A stretch of 64,000 bases of DNA from Rotaria socialis. Its lineage: Eukaryota; Rotifera; Eurotatoria; Philodinida; Philodinidae. Position numbers and translations under genes: made by a program. This document shows positions 40,112-51,626 of this stretch, one piece after another. Positions within the stretch are counted from its first letter, which is position 1. Each line of letters starts with the position of its first letter. The stretch spans positions 1 to 64,000 of the forward strand of contig CAJNYU010002792.1 of the NCBI GenBank assembly GCA_905331475.1, written 5' to 3'. A model generated the notes under the pieces. It saw only the letters and a list, made by a program, of their open reading frames with translations, was not told where the DNA came from and did no database searches.

Positions 40112-43100
40112 ATGACAGATCTTGATAATACACAAATTCTATCAGCGGACGAAAGTCTTTTACAGAATTCATCAACCATTGAATTAGTAAGTTTATCAAC
40201 TATTTAAAAAAATATTGCAACAATGGCCTTCTTCTATTGAATAAAGGAAGCTTCACTAAAAATCATTAGTGGCACTGATTCAAATACGTATCAAATCGGA
40301 AGTATGTATTTTTGTTCTCAATATTCTGTATCAAAAAGTTTTTGTTGTCTTTTTTTTCTGTAATAGAAGAAACAATTATTGGCCGTGGAAATCCATCCGA
40401 TTTGATTATTTCTGCTCCGGTAAAATATTTTCTTTATCAATAATGAACTTTTATTTGTTTCTTTTTTTTTGAAGTCACTTTCAAAACAACACGCTAAAGT
40501 TACTTTGAACAATGGTCAATATTTCATTACTGATCTTGGCAGTAGTAATAAAACCTTTCATAATAAAGTACGAAAAGAAAACATCATCACAATTGTTTTG
40601 TTAAAGAATAATTTTCATTCACTTATTATTCAGATCCAACTGCAACCAAATGTTTGTTATGCATTACACAATGGAGATGAATTAAAATTAGGTGATGTTG
40701 TTTGTTTGTTTCAAGAACAAAAGCAATCAAATAAAAATGTAAGTATTTGTCTAATTTTCACTCAGTTTAGTATGGAAAAAACTTTTTGAAGACACTTTCG
40801 GAATCAACATATGAAACTTATATACCACCAGTTAATACCTTAGTTGAAGAGGATTCGTCGTGGTCATCGGAAGAAGATTCACCTCCACTGGTATGAGAAT
40901 GTGTTGTATTGAACTTGTCGAGTTAACATTTTACTCATATTTTAGAATGGAAAACATTGTATCTAAAATGTCTGTTTTGTTTTAGGTTATCACAGAATCA
41001 AATGTTGATGTTATCCGTAAGAAGATTTTAATTGAATATCCGATTTAATGATTTCTATATTTTTTTGTTTTAGCATCAACGCAAACAATAACTGATTCAT
41101 ATGATGATCAGGAACCTACACAACCAATGAAAGTTTGGAATGGAAATCCTACTAATACAAATGGTAACTATCTTGAAATTATATAAAATGGCACGTAATG
41201 ATTTGATAAATTTTTATTTTATCTTTAGGTCTTACTCGGACGAATGTTAAAAGTATAATTTCTATTGAATTATTTATTTTTACTTATAGTAACCTGTTTT
41301 GATTAGATTCAGATGATGAAGCAGTGAAACAAAATGGTTTGAATGAGTCTTCATCAAATAAATCATCATCATTTATTCCATCAACCTCATCATCAGCATT
41401 GAAAAATGATAATGATGATGATGATGACGATAGTTTAGTTATTGGTGCAACAACATTACCAGCAACTGTAGCATTAGTTATTGAATCAACACAAATAGAT
41501 AATGATGATCAAATTGAAATTCTTTCGTCGTCACGAACTGAAAAAGTTATTGAAGAAAACAATAATAAGAAGGTTATTACTGAAACAACAACAGAAATTG
41601 AAATAGATAAAACTCAAGCATATACACTTAAACCAGCTGATGAAGGAAATACTGGAACAGAACAAATTGTATGTGAAACTCAACCATATGATCTTGAAAG
41701 CGAACCAGCTGTGACAGATATTGTTGAAACAAAACGTGAAGAAGTTCATCAAGTTGTTATTGAGGGAGATAAATTGATTGAAAAAATTACGACCACAACG
41801 ACAACAACAACAACAACAATATCAGGTAATGATAATTTACCAATGGAAACACAAGCTTATGATCTTGAACCGACTGAAGAAGAAACAACTACAACAATTT
41901 TAATTGATGATAAAAATCATGCTGTTGAAACACAAGCTTATGATCTACAACCAACATATGAAGAAACTACTACTACAACTACAGCCATAACTGTTGTTGA
42001 AAGTGTAACTTCTGCAGCTGAAACACTAACTTATGATCTTCAGCCAACAAACGAAGACAATACGAAAACAGCAGCTAATGTTGAGAGCAAAAATGCACCT
42101 AATGATCTCTCATCAACAAATGAGGAACCTTTAAAAATATCAACTACAATTGAAAATGAAAGTCTACCAATGGACGAACAAAATGATTTAGATACTACGA
42201 CACCAGCTGTATGTGGTGACACACAACAATATGATCTTGATGAGCAGATTGATGGTTCATCACCAAGACCAGCATCGGAAACATGTGAAGTTGTTCCAAT
42301 GTCAAAATTAGCTGAACAAATTCAAAATGCAGAAAATGCTGTTGATGATACAATGTCTAAACAACAAGTTGAAGTTATTATTAATCAAAATCTTGTTGAG
42401 GAAAATATGGAAGATGAACAAATGGATACTAGTCAATCAGGTAAAACTAAATCAGATAGAAAAACAGTTATAGTTAGAGACTCCATAACAAATACTAACT
42501 AAATGTACCTTTTAAATGCAATCGTTGTTTGAAATATACTCATTGAAGTTTTGTAAACACAACTTGGTGATATCATTCAATACATATATATGTTTTTCCG
42601 AAACAACTAATAAGATATCTGACTAAGTATATGTGTTTTTATCAAATGTTACATTTATTTGTCGCTATGAATACGCTTTCTTAGTTCGTGTACTCGATGA
42701 TCATTTTTTATAGCGTGGTATACATGTTTTCGATTTGTATATGAAAAATAAATCGAAATCGAAGAGGATATTTTTGTTCCCGCAATCAGATAGTGGGAGC
42801 TAAGCGTTTAGGATAAGGTTCGATTGATATATGAATCTTTCATTGCATTTATATTTCGATAGAATCTCTATCAACAATCAAGAATGTTGAACCAACAACA
42901 GCTGTTGAACAACAAGAATCTACTGTTACTACTATAGAAGATGAAAATCTATCTTCAGCCAATGTAGAGGCAATACCAACTGACGAAACAGAAGTGCAAC
43001 CAGCTGCTGCGGTAAAAGAATTATTCTGGTGCATATTATGCACATTTCATTTTCATACTAATAGGAACACACAAAGGCAACGGGTACATGCTCAACAACA

Positions 43101-45710
43101 TCTACAATGGAATCAGAACAAAAAGTGGTTGAATCAATTCGTAAGTGTTCTAGTATTTGAAGGATTCGGATAATTAGTTTATTTTACGATTACAAAATAA
43201 ACATGGGGCATTTAAGTGTGAATTTCTTTTTTATTTTACAGCTACTTCTGAATCTGAAGATGTTCTATCTTCAACTCTTGATACTACTGATAAACAAGAA
43301 GAAGAAGAAGCCGATGAACCTGAAGTGGAAGAAGAAGAAATTGAAGAACCAGGAGTTGTTTCAGGCCGTGGCCAACGTGGCATTCCTCGACGAACTGCTC
43401 GTCGTGCGCGAGGTCGCCGCGGAGGTGCAGCCCGAGCTCGTGTTGTTAGTACACGTTTACATGCTGGACGTCGTAATGCAATTTTACCACCAACCGTTGA
43501 TAAAGAAAGTAATAATACAACATTAGAAGAAACAGTAAATACTGAAACTGAAGAATCACCAAAAAAACCGTCAGGAATTGAAGTTGAACGAAAACAAAAT
43601 GATACTCAGCCAATTACTCCAGCACCAGTTGAAGAAACTGCATCAACTAGTCAAGCGAATGCCAATTCAAATGTTCGAGTTTCTGGTAAACTGAATAAAA
43701 CATCGTTACATAAAATTTCTTCTTATCTTCGTTTTCTTTTTTAATAGCTCGAATTAAAGCTCGTGCATCAAGTGGTCGAAATCGTCAATTTCCATATGCC
43801 GATGATTATGTTGATTTAGATGATCTCGAAAAACAATCGAAAACTCCTACTATACCAGCAGCAGCAGTAACCACTGCAGTTACGACTGCAGCAGCGGCAA
43901 CAACAACTGCAGCAGCAGTAGCAGCAACAACTCCAACAGCAGGCCGTAAATCAACTCGTGGTGGACGTGCTTCGTCAGCATCACAAAAACGTATAAGTCT
44001 TCGACAACAACCAATCGATGTATCCGAGAGTCCCAACGAAAAAACTAAAAAACAAAAAGATAATACTGATGTTTACGAACAAATGGATACCGGTGGTGAA
44101 AATGAAGAACCTAATTTGTCAACAAGAAGCATTGGACGAAAGCGTAAAAGTACAACACCCGTTGCAACAACTACTGCAAAACGAACGTATGTATAGTTCC
44201 ATTTCTCTTTCTTTAATCACAAAATTAACTTTCGTCACTGACATGATTTTTCTAAAAAATTTTGTTTCCTGCTGACTTGTTTTCATTGTTGCATTTGAAA
44301 AGTTTGAAAGACGTTTAGTTCCCTCTTGGTGAAAGAGCATATAAAATTGTAGCGACCCGGTTGATATAAATGCGCAGAAATAAAAAGCGTTTCTATCAAT
44401 CGATTAACATGTTTTTCCAATGTATGGAACTTATTCTCCATTATCACGGGAAAAAAGTAAGAATGGAACAACCACGATACTGGCATATGACATAGCCTTT
44501 CAAAATAAAAATGTTGACTCTGTAAAACGAGAGTAGACAAAGATTTTCTAAGTGACCTAATCCTCATGAACCATTCGAATCTGACTTCACTTTCTTTGAA
44601 AATTTTTTTCTCATATACAACAAATAATCATCTTAGACATACGAGCTAGATGTATTATCATGGGTGTATTCTATAGACTACGAAAGATCTAGTTCCTAAA
44701 CCAACCCGATCAAGTCAGAATTGATAACTTCAAGTAATATGTTTCTGTATTTCATAATGTCTTTTTGTTTTCTAGCCGTTCAATAACACCACAAACAGCG
44801 TCACCAGTAAATACACGTCGTAAGCAAGCTCCTGTTGTAGAACCATCACCATCACCTCCACCTAATCCTGTGACACCAAAACGTGGTCGAAAATCTACAA
44901 AATTAAATACACCAACTGATCAACCAGACGAAAAACAAAGTCCACCTGAAGATCGACCTGTCCGCATCGCTCTCAGTAGTCATTTAGTAAGAATTGATTG
45001 ATGTTTGTTTTCATTTAACTAACTTAATAATTTTGTTCGATATTTCTTTAGAATTTTGATCAAAGTCATTTAGATACATTGCGTAAATTAGGCTTTGAAA
45101 TTATGGATGAATCATGCCATGTTGATGCATTAGTTGTTGATCGTATTAGACGTACGAAAAAGTTTTTCATGTGCCTTGCACGTGGTGCACATATATTATC
45201 TCCAACATGGATTGACTCAATGGTTAAAGAAAATCGTTATTTACCTTATGAAAAATATTATTTAGAAGATACAAATGCTGAAGCCCGTTACGGCTTTCAA
45301 TTACGTGAAAGTGTCCGTTTAGCTAAACAGCATCCAATATTTGAAAATTATAAAATTTTTTGTACTCAAAATACATCGCCACCTTATGATGATTTGAAAG
45401 ATATAATTGAAGCAGCTGGTGGAAAATTTGTCGACAAAATTAATTTCAGCAAACCAGGAAAAGATTTAGTTTGCATTGTTGCCCAATTGCATAAAAATGA
45501 ATACGAAGAATTATGTAAGAAAGGTGTACCCATTGTTAGTGAAGAATTCGCTTTAAGTGGTATATCAAAACAAAAGCTTGATTTTGAAGCGTAAGTTACT
45601 TTAATGAATACTTATAAATTAGAAAAAAAATTTGCTGATACTTTCATTTGAATAGATTTTCATTATTTCAAAATGTTACTTCTGGCATCAAATCAACTGG
45701 AAATAAATAG
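40112..45710 (+). CDS. MDC1: MDC1-like FHA/tandem-BRCT DNA-damage mediator
   Basis: MDC1 binds phosphorylated H2AX through its BRCT pair and recruits RNF8 and MRN at DNA breaks. Seventeen exons: 40112-40186, 40247-40301, 40367-40419, 40475-40567, 40634-40738, 40792-40890, 40986-41016, 41074-41163, 41229-41252, 41307-42440, 42863-43011, 43065-43140, 43242-43685, 43748-44186, 44776-44986, 45052-45590, 45656-45710; about 1223 aa. The FHA domain (about 27-120) has IIGRG, SLSKQHA and GSSNKTF. The middle is acidic, Thr-rich and disordered, with repeated TQxYDL motifs. An Arg/Gly-rich basic stretch (about 700-730) and an Ala-rich stretch follow. The C-terminal BRCT pair (about 1020-1210) contains VVDRIRRTKKFFMCLARG and ILSPTWID, very like MDC1/PTIP. 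FHA plus terminal BRCT pair argues for MDC1 over PAXIP1. Confidence 0.9.
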
Positions 45711-46128
45711 TGTCTAATCTTGTTGTCGTATTTGTATATAATCTCCATGGTGTCATTAACATTTATTTTTTTTTGTTAGAAAAAAAAAGAGAAATATATA
45801 TATATATATATATTCTATATGTGCTTGTGTGTTATATCATTTTTGTCTCTTGTATACTTTCGAACATGTTAATTATTAGGTTCATCGCTAAAGAAAACTG
45901 TTTTTTTCTGTTATACTTATTTGTTGCATGTTTCTTTTTTTCGATTAAAAAAAAAAGAGTCAATAATCAAAAGACAAAGACTAAGAAAAAAACAAAAGTG
46001 TTCTGTTCTATATTAAATAAACGATGAATATAAAACATGATCTCTTATCAACACAAGTTTTTCGATTTGTTATTTTCTCTTCTTTTTTCTTCTATATAAT
46101 TTTTTTGGTAGAAGCACTTGAGAAACAA
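45711..46128. other. Intergenic, 0.4 kb
   Basis: Holds the MDC1-like 3'UTR (AATAAA at 45702 overlaps the CDS end), a (TA)n run near 45796 and an A-rich stretch. It ends with an acceptor-like tract TTTTTTGGTAG (46101-46111), 17 bases before the next ATG. Confidence 0.5.
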
Positions 46129-49047
46129 ATGGAAAAGCTACCGGTTGAAGTAAGTTAAAATGAAAATAATAACTTTTCGAATATTATTCTTTGCTTTTAA
46201 CAGATCTTTGATCTCATCTTGGCTCATTTAACATTAACAGATTGGAAATGTTTACGTTTAACAAGTCGAACAATTTATGCGCGTCTTTCGTCATTTTCAT
46301 CTTATTCTCGTTTACATTCCATGATTCTTTCGCCAAAATCATCGGCTGGTTTAACACTTTTTGATAAATTTACATCAATGGAAGGTATTGATCATTTATC
46401 ATTATCAAGTTTTAATTATACAGAACTTAATACATTTCTTCAAACATCAGAATCATTGCGTTTATGTTTTAATCAATTAACTAGTCTATCATTTGCACGT
46501 TCGACATCATTAATTGATTCACGTATGTTTTATGAATTACTATCACATTGTAAATCATTAGAAAAACTTGACTTAAGTAATTATAAATTCTTTTTTTTAT
46601 CACATAATTTTTCGCAAAATTCAAATATATATCCATCAATTAAAAAACTTAATTTAAGTGGGAATACACATCTATCCGATTATGCATTCAATCGTCTAGT
46701 GAAATCATTTCCAAACATTGAAGCATTACATTTACTTGATATTCCATTACGTTCATCTATCAGTACAAATGAAAATCGTACATTTCTTACATTTGAAAAT
46801 GTTTGTTCATATTTTCAACAAAATCAAGAACGTTTTAAAGCATTAGCAATATCATTTGATCCATCGTTATCTTGTGATACACAAATAAAACGTTTATTTA
46901 TTCAAAGTCCACCAAAATTAACTTATTTTCATATTGATGGAACATTAAATGTTTCAACATTATTTCATTTTCTTCTTGTTTTTGATAATAAGTTGGAAAC
47001 ATTAATTGTTGGTCGTCTTAAACTGGATCCTACAGGTTGTCAGCCTCTATTTGATGCTATTAGTCAATATGCATCTAATTTAAAACAATTATGTGTCTTT
47101 TTAAATACGCCATTAAATTTGTCTGCAGCTCAGCAACAAAAAATATGTTTTCCAGGTATGTCAAAAAGACAACTAGAATTATCTATTTAGAAAGATCTTT
47201 ATAATAATTTATTTGTTTGGGTCGAATATAGACATGTGTAGTTAATTCATTTGTTTTTACTCTTCTAAATGTTTACATCTATCAAAAACATTAAATCATT
47301 TCAGTTTAAATTCATCGATATATTTTACTGAGTGAGCTAGTCAATGATATAAAAAATTATTTTATTGAAAAAAACTGTAGATAAACATTAGTCATCTGTA
47401 TTTTAATTGAGTAACATTCAGAAGAGTGATGGATGTTTATCAATGATAAAGCATTTTTCAACTGTTACAGAATGCGTTTCGCTCTGTCATGGTGTTTTAT
47501 GAAAAAGTCTTCTATGAATCCATTTTTTGTCATTTTCGACTATCAAAATCTGAGCTTATTAATCGACTTTCGTATCCATCGATATAGTATCGTTAAGATT
47601 TTGGATGGTTGAACTCGAAAAATTCTCTTCTCAAATTTTCATAATTTGAGAAGAGAAAAACAGAAAGACAAAGCATAATGGATAACTCATCAAATAGCAC
47701 TAGTCGCAAGTGAATAGTAATCTGGAAATAGAAGGAAAAAAACACTCCCTTTGATGAAGCCATCTATAAAATGAAATAGTGACAATCGAATCTAACAAAG
47801 TAAAAAAGTCATATTGTGAACATTAGTAAATCAAATTATTTTTTTATCTAAATAAATATTAAAAGAAAATTTTAGACAAATATTAGCAGAAGATGAAAAC
47901 TATCCTATATCAGACATGGTACGAAACACTTGAAGCACTCTTACGAATATGAATGCTGCAGTAACATGTAAATTTCTTTGTTGAAATAATTGATAATACT
48001 ATGCAACTCTATTGAATGTTCTATTTTCTCCTTCAAATAAATTTTCATTTACTGATTATTCACTTAATTCTTTCTATCTAACCAATTACCATTTAAATAA
48101 TCTAACAGTCTAACCCATAAAAATCTAGATTTCAAATTAGATATTATAAATAATTTTCAATCTGTATTGTTTTAGTGTGCAACCAATCATCAGATATATC
48201 ATTATCAACATTGAAACAATTAAATGATCTTGATATACAAACATTATATCCATTAACCGATGCAGACATTATACATTTACTTAGAAATGATTTTAAAAAT
48301 TTGAAAAAATTAGCATTACCAAGAAATACAACAGATGATGTTATTAAACAGCTATGTACACAATCACCATTTGTTTTATCGTTAACACATTTGAATTTAA
48401 GTAATTGTTCATCATTATCAAATCGTTCAATCTTATTAATCAATAAATATCTTTTGTCATTGGAAGAATTAACAATAAACTATAATATTAATATAAATGA
48501 TTTTGCATTTATTGGCTTATCAATATGTGGTATTGGCAAATCCATTGAATGGCTTAGTGAAACATTAATAGATCGACAATTTATTGATGATTTACCAATA
48601 TGGACATATACAATTACACATCAAACATTATGTAAATGTCAATTACCAACATATCTATCATCGTCATGCATTAAACTTCGTTTAAAAGATTTTAGTTTCG
48701 ATGATGATGCACATTCTGAACGAATATTACGTATGTTAACTGAACATAAATTATTTAATGAATATTTTTATTCAATCAACAAATTAAATCGTTTGAAAAC
48801 CCTTAAATTACGTCAATGTATACGATTAACCAATCGTCTATTTCGTTTTGGTTTACGTTCATTACCAAGTTTAAAATATTTAGATCTAAGTTTATGTGAA
48901 AAGATGAATGACAATAATTTATCGTTGATCGGACAAGCTTGTCCATCAATTGAAATCATTGATTTAAGTGGTTGTCATAGAATAACTGAAAACGGAAAAC
49001 AGATGATAAAAAATGTTGCTAAAAGAGTAAAAATTGTAGATTTTTAA
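46129..49047 (+). CDS. F-box / leucine-rich-repeat protein
   Basis: F-box/LRR proteins are substrate receptors of SCF (SKP1-CUL1) ubiquitin ligases. Three exons (46129-46149, 46204-47155, 48176-49047) encode 614 aa. The F-box is at residues about 1-40: EKLPVEIFDLILAHL, then TDWKCLRLTSR. Leucine-rich repeats run through the rest: LEKLDLSNYKF, IKKLNLSGN, LTHLNLSNCSSLSN, and C-terminal repeats of the cysteine-containing FBXL type (LKYLDLSLCEKMND, IEIIDLSGCHRITENG). I cannot assign a specific FBXL number. The ATG follows an acceptor-like AG at 46110-46111. The stop is 160 bases before ASF1, and the second intron is about 1.0 kb. Confidence 0.85.
47623..47657. repeat. Perfect 15-bp hairpin in the F-box gene intron
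   Basis: TTCTCTTCTCAAATT at 47623-47637 is the exact reverse complement of 47643-47657, with a 5-base loop between. It lies in the second intron of the F-box/LRR gene. Its role is unknown; it may be chance or a remnant of a small element. Confidence 0.7.
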
Positions 49048-49128
49048 TGATTTATTTTTGATTTCAAATCGAATATTTTATATTTATTTTTTGCTTTAAT
49101 TGGTTTTCTTTATTTAAAAAAAAAAAGA

Positions 49129-49165
49129 AATAAAGCGTTCATTTATTTATTTTTTTGTGTTTTAG
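49129..49165 (+). promoter_or_regulatory. AATAAA plus acceptor-like AG between F-box gene and ASF1
   Basis: AATAAA at 49129-49134 could end the F-box mRNA. About 30 bases further, a T-rich tract ends TTTTAG at 49165, 42 bases before the ASF1 ATG. A polyadenylation signal followed closely by an acceptor is the arrangement seen in operons processed by trans-splicing in other animals. Inference only. Confidence 0.5.
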
Positions 49166-49207
49166 AAAAAATCAGCTAGTAAACACTTATTTTTAAAAGC
49201 ATTTAAC

Positions 49208-50922
49208 ATGGTGAAAGTAATGATAAGTAATGTCAATGTTCATAATAACCCAGCAAAATTCTTATCAAATTATACATTTGAAATTAAATTCGAATGCTTA
49301 GAACAATTAACACAAGGTAGGCTTTTATATATTTTTCTCATTATGATAATCAACAATAGAAGAAAAAAAATATTCTATTATAGAACTTGAATTTAAACTT
49401 GTCTATGTTGGTGATGCAAAAGAAGATAAACAAGATCAAGTACTTGACGTTGTTGTTATTGATGCTGTCGCTCCAGGAACATATAAATTTGTATTTGAAG
49501 TATGTTTAATATATATTTTTCCTGTAAAGTAAATACGCCTCATTAATGGTGTTTTTGTTAGACACGAACATGTATTTAAAAGAATTGATGATACTAACTT
49601 ATTTCTTGTTAATGGCGCCTATGATTTGAAAAAATGAACAATAAGGCTTATTCGTAATTTCCTAATTGGCTACGAACATTGATAGAAGCTTCTTTATAGN
49701 TTTTTTTTTATTGGGCGCCCCCCCCCCCCCCCCCCATATTTTTCATAATCTCTTACTTTCCTATGATAGAAGAATAATTGACAAAGTAAATGTTTTGTCT
49801 CTAACAATAAATAACGTATCATCTCTATAAAGAAGCTTCTATCAATGTTCGTAGCCAATTAGGAAATTACGAATAAGCCTTATTGTTCATTTTTTCAAAT
49901 CATAGGCGCCACCTCCAGATCCAAAAAAATTACCAAATGATAGTGATGTTGATGTATCAGTTATTCTTCTTTTGGCTTTGTATCGAAATCAAGAATTTGC
50001 ACGTGTAGGATATTATGTCTTCACTGAATACGATGATCCGGAATTACGAGAAAATCCACCAGTTAAAGTTGATTTTGAAAAAGTAACATCATTATTGATT
50101 AAATACAACATAAAAAAATATATGTTTTCTTATTCATTACTTTAGTTAAATCGAAATATTGCAGTTGATGAACCTCGTGTAACAACGTTTCCAATTATAT
50201 GGGATGAACAACAATCAACTGATCAACTTGTCTTTGCTGAATTAACTGAAGAAGAAAAGAAAATGGTTGAAATGAATGATGAAATTGAAATATGCCAAAG
50301 TTTGGAAAATGTTAATTGTGCAAATGAAACACCAGCTGAACCAATTGAATCAAAAATTTCAAACGAAACCATGGAATCAATTGAACCAGAACTTGCAAAT
50401 GATGTAATGGAATCAACAGAGCCTAAACTCACAAACGAAGAAGTGGAAGCAACTGAACCCAAGCTTTCAAACGAAGAAATGGAAGCGGCTGAGCCTAAAC
50501 TTGTGAACGATGGGATCGAATCTACTGAACCTAAAGTAGCAAACGAAACAATGGAATCTACCGAGCCTAAACTAGCAAACGAAACAATGGAATCTACTGA
50601 GCCTAGGCTAGTAAACGAAACAATGGACTCTACTGAGCTTAAGCTGGCAAACGAAATAATGGAAGCCACTGAAACCACGCTTGCAAGCGAAACAATGGAA
50701 GCCACTGAACTGAAACTTACCAACGAAGAAATGGAAGCAACTGAGCCTAAACTTGTAGACGAAGTTATGGAATCCAATGAATCGAAAATTGCAAATGAAG
50801 AAATGGAATCAACTGAACTTAAACCAACAGACGAAACTATGGAAGCAACGGCGGAGACCATAGAACCACAAACAACAAGCGAACCAATAGTACCAACTGA
50901 ACCAACGAGCTCAATGGACTAA
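49208..50922 (+). CDS. ASF1: Histone chaperone ASF1 with repeat-bearing C-terminal tail
   Basis: ASF1 binds H3-H4 dimers and hands them to CAF-1 or HIRA during replication, repair and transcription. Four exons (49208-49316, 49384-49499, 49906-50082, 50146-50922) encode 392 aa. The conserved immunoglobulin-like core is residues 1 to about 160: KFLSNYTFEIKFECLE, LEFKLVYVGDA, DQVLDVVVIDAV, ILLLALYRNQEFARVGYYV, ELRENPPVKVDF, NIAVDEPRVTTF. The tail is acidic, as in other ASF1 proteins, but greatly lengthened by fourteen 12-residue repeats (see the repeat entry). Vertebrate ASF1 is about 204 aa. Intron 2 holds an 87-bp inverted repeat whose right arm includes the exon 3 acceptor. Confidence 0.93.
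49613..49911. repeat. 87-bp perfect inverted repeat with N and C18 run, ASF1 intron 2
   Basis: Bases 49613-49699 are the exact reverse complement of 49825-49911. The right arm spans the intron 3' end and the first bases of ASF1 exon 3, so the left arm is an inverted copy of a splice junction. The 125-base spacer begins with an N (49700) and contains 18 consecutive C (49718-49735), foreign to this AT-rich sequence. Perfect arms next to an ambiguous base suggest an amplification or assembly foldback, though a recent real inverted duplication is possible. Confidence 0.85.
50362..50865 (+). repeat. Coding minisatellite, 14 x 36 bp in ASF1
   Basis: Exact 36-base period, fourteen units, no indels: each unit encodes a 12-residue repeat of the form N-E-x-M-E-S/A-T-E-P-K-L-x. 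The last unit is degenerate. Units differ by substitutions, so the array is not newly expanded. It creates a 212-codon open frame on the opposite strand that I regard as a shadow. Confidence 0.9.
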
Positions 50923-51072
50923 TAAGATAAAAAGAATTGATATGAGTCGTGTTTATTTTTGCTAATCTATATTGATATATCTGTTTGTATATTATGTAAA
51001 GTTCTTCTAACTGTTATTCTGTGAATATTTTGATTGTTAACATCATAAAATAACAGAAGATTACTAGACAGG

Positions 51073-51112
51073 AATAAAAACGAGACTTCCACTTATCAAA
51101 CATCTGTTCCAG
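51073..51112 (+). promoter_or_regulatory. AATAAA and acceptor-like AG before mL54
   Basis: AATAAA at 51073-51078 (candidate ASF1 polyadenylation signal) is followed by CATCTGTTCCAG ending at 51112, four bases before the mL54 ATG. Same order as between the F-box gene and ASF1. Alternative: a cis 5'UTR intron acceptor. Confidence 0.4.
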
Positions 51113-51116
51113 ATAA

Positions 51117-51626
51117 ATGTTTTGTATCAAAAATTTTCGTATACCGTCGATTTCTACAATATCTCGTCGTAATTATGCTGTAACCAAAACTGCTACAGGT
51201 CCAGCAGGCGCTGCACTAAAACTTGGTGGTGGCATAGCTAGTAAGTAAACTGGTCTTTTCTTTTTCTGACTAAAATAATAGTAATTCTACTTCTGAATAG
51301 AGAAAGGTGCTGTAATAACGACAACAATTCAACAATATCTTGATGCTGAAACGGATCCAGAAAAACTAGTTAAATATTGTTGTGGTCTTAATTATAAAAA
51401 AGATCAAGAATCGGTAGAAATTAAAGTCGATACAGTTTATCCAGATTGGTTATTTGGTTTAGAAAAATTAGATAAAATAGATATTGAACAACTTGATAAG
51501 AATACATGGGAATATTGGACGAGATATAATGAACAAGGTGAAAACTATCTTCGAGTTATAAATGAAAAACGTTTTCCTGAACGTTATATTCCCACTTGGT
51601 TAAAAGAATTAAAACCGTTGTATTAG
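51117..51626 (+). CDS. MRPL54: Mitochondrial ribosomal protein mL54
   Basis: mL54 is a small protein of the mitochondrial large ribosomal subunit. Two exons (51117-51240, 51301-51626) encode 149 aa; human MRPL54 is 138 aa. The N-terminus is basic and Ser/Arg-rich (ISTISRRNYA), fitting a mitochondrial targeting peptide. The core carries KKGAV, DPEKLVKYCCGLNYKKD, the family-typical YPDWLFGL and LDKNTWEYWTRYNEQ. AATAAA at 51683-51688 is a likely polyadenylation signal. It lies 194 bases after ASF1 and closes the compact F-box/ASF1/mL54 cluster. Confidence 0.88.

Noticed and set aside
43806..44036. Ala/Val-rich minus-strand frame
   Set aside because: Antisense shadow of the GCA-rich Ala stretch of the MDC1-like gene.
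50223..50861. Open frame of 212 codons antisense to ASF1
   Set aside because: It is Ser/Val-rich and periodic, a by-product of the 36-bp coding repeat on the plus strand, with no start context or family features.
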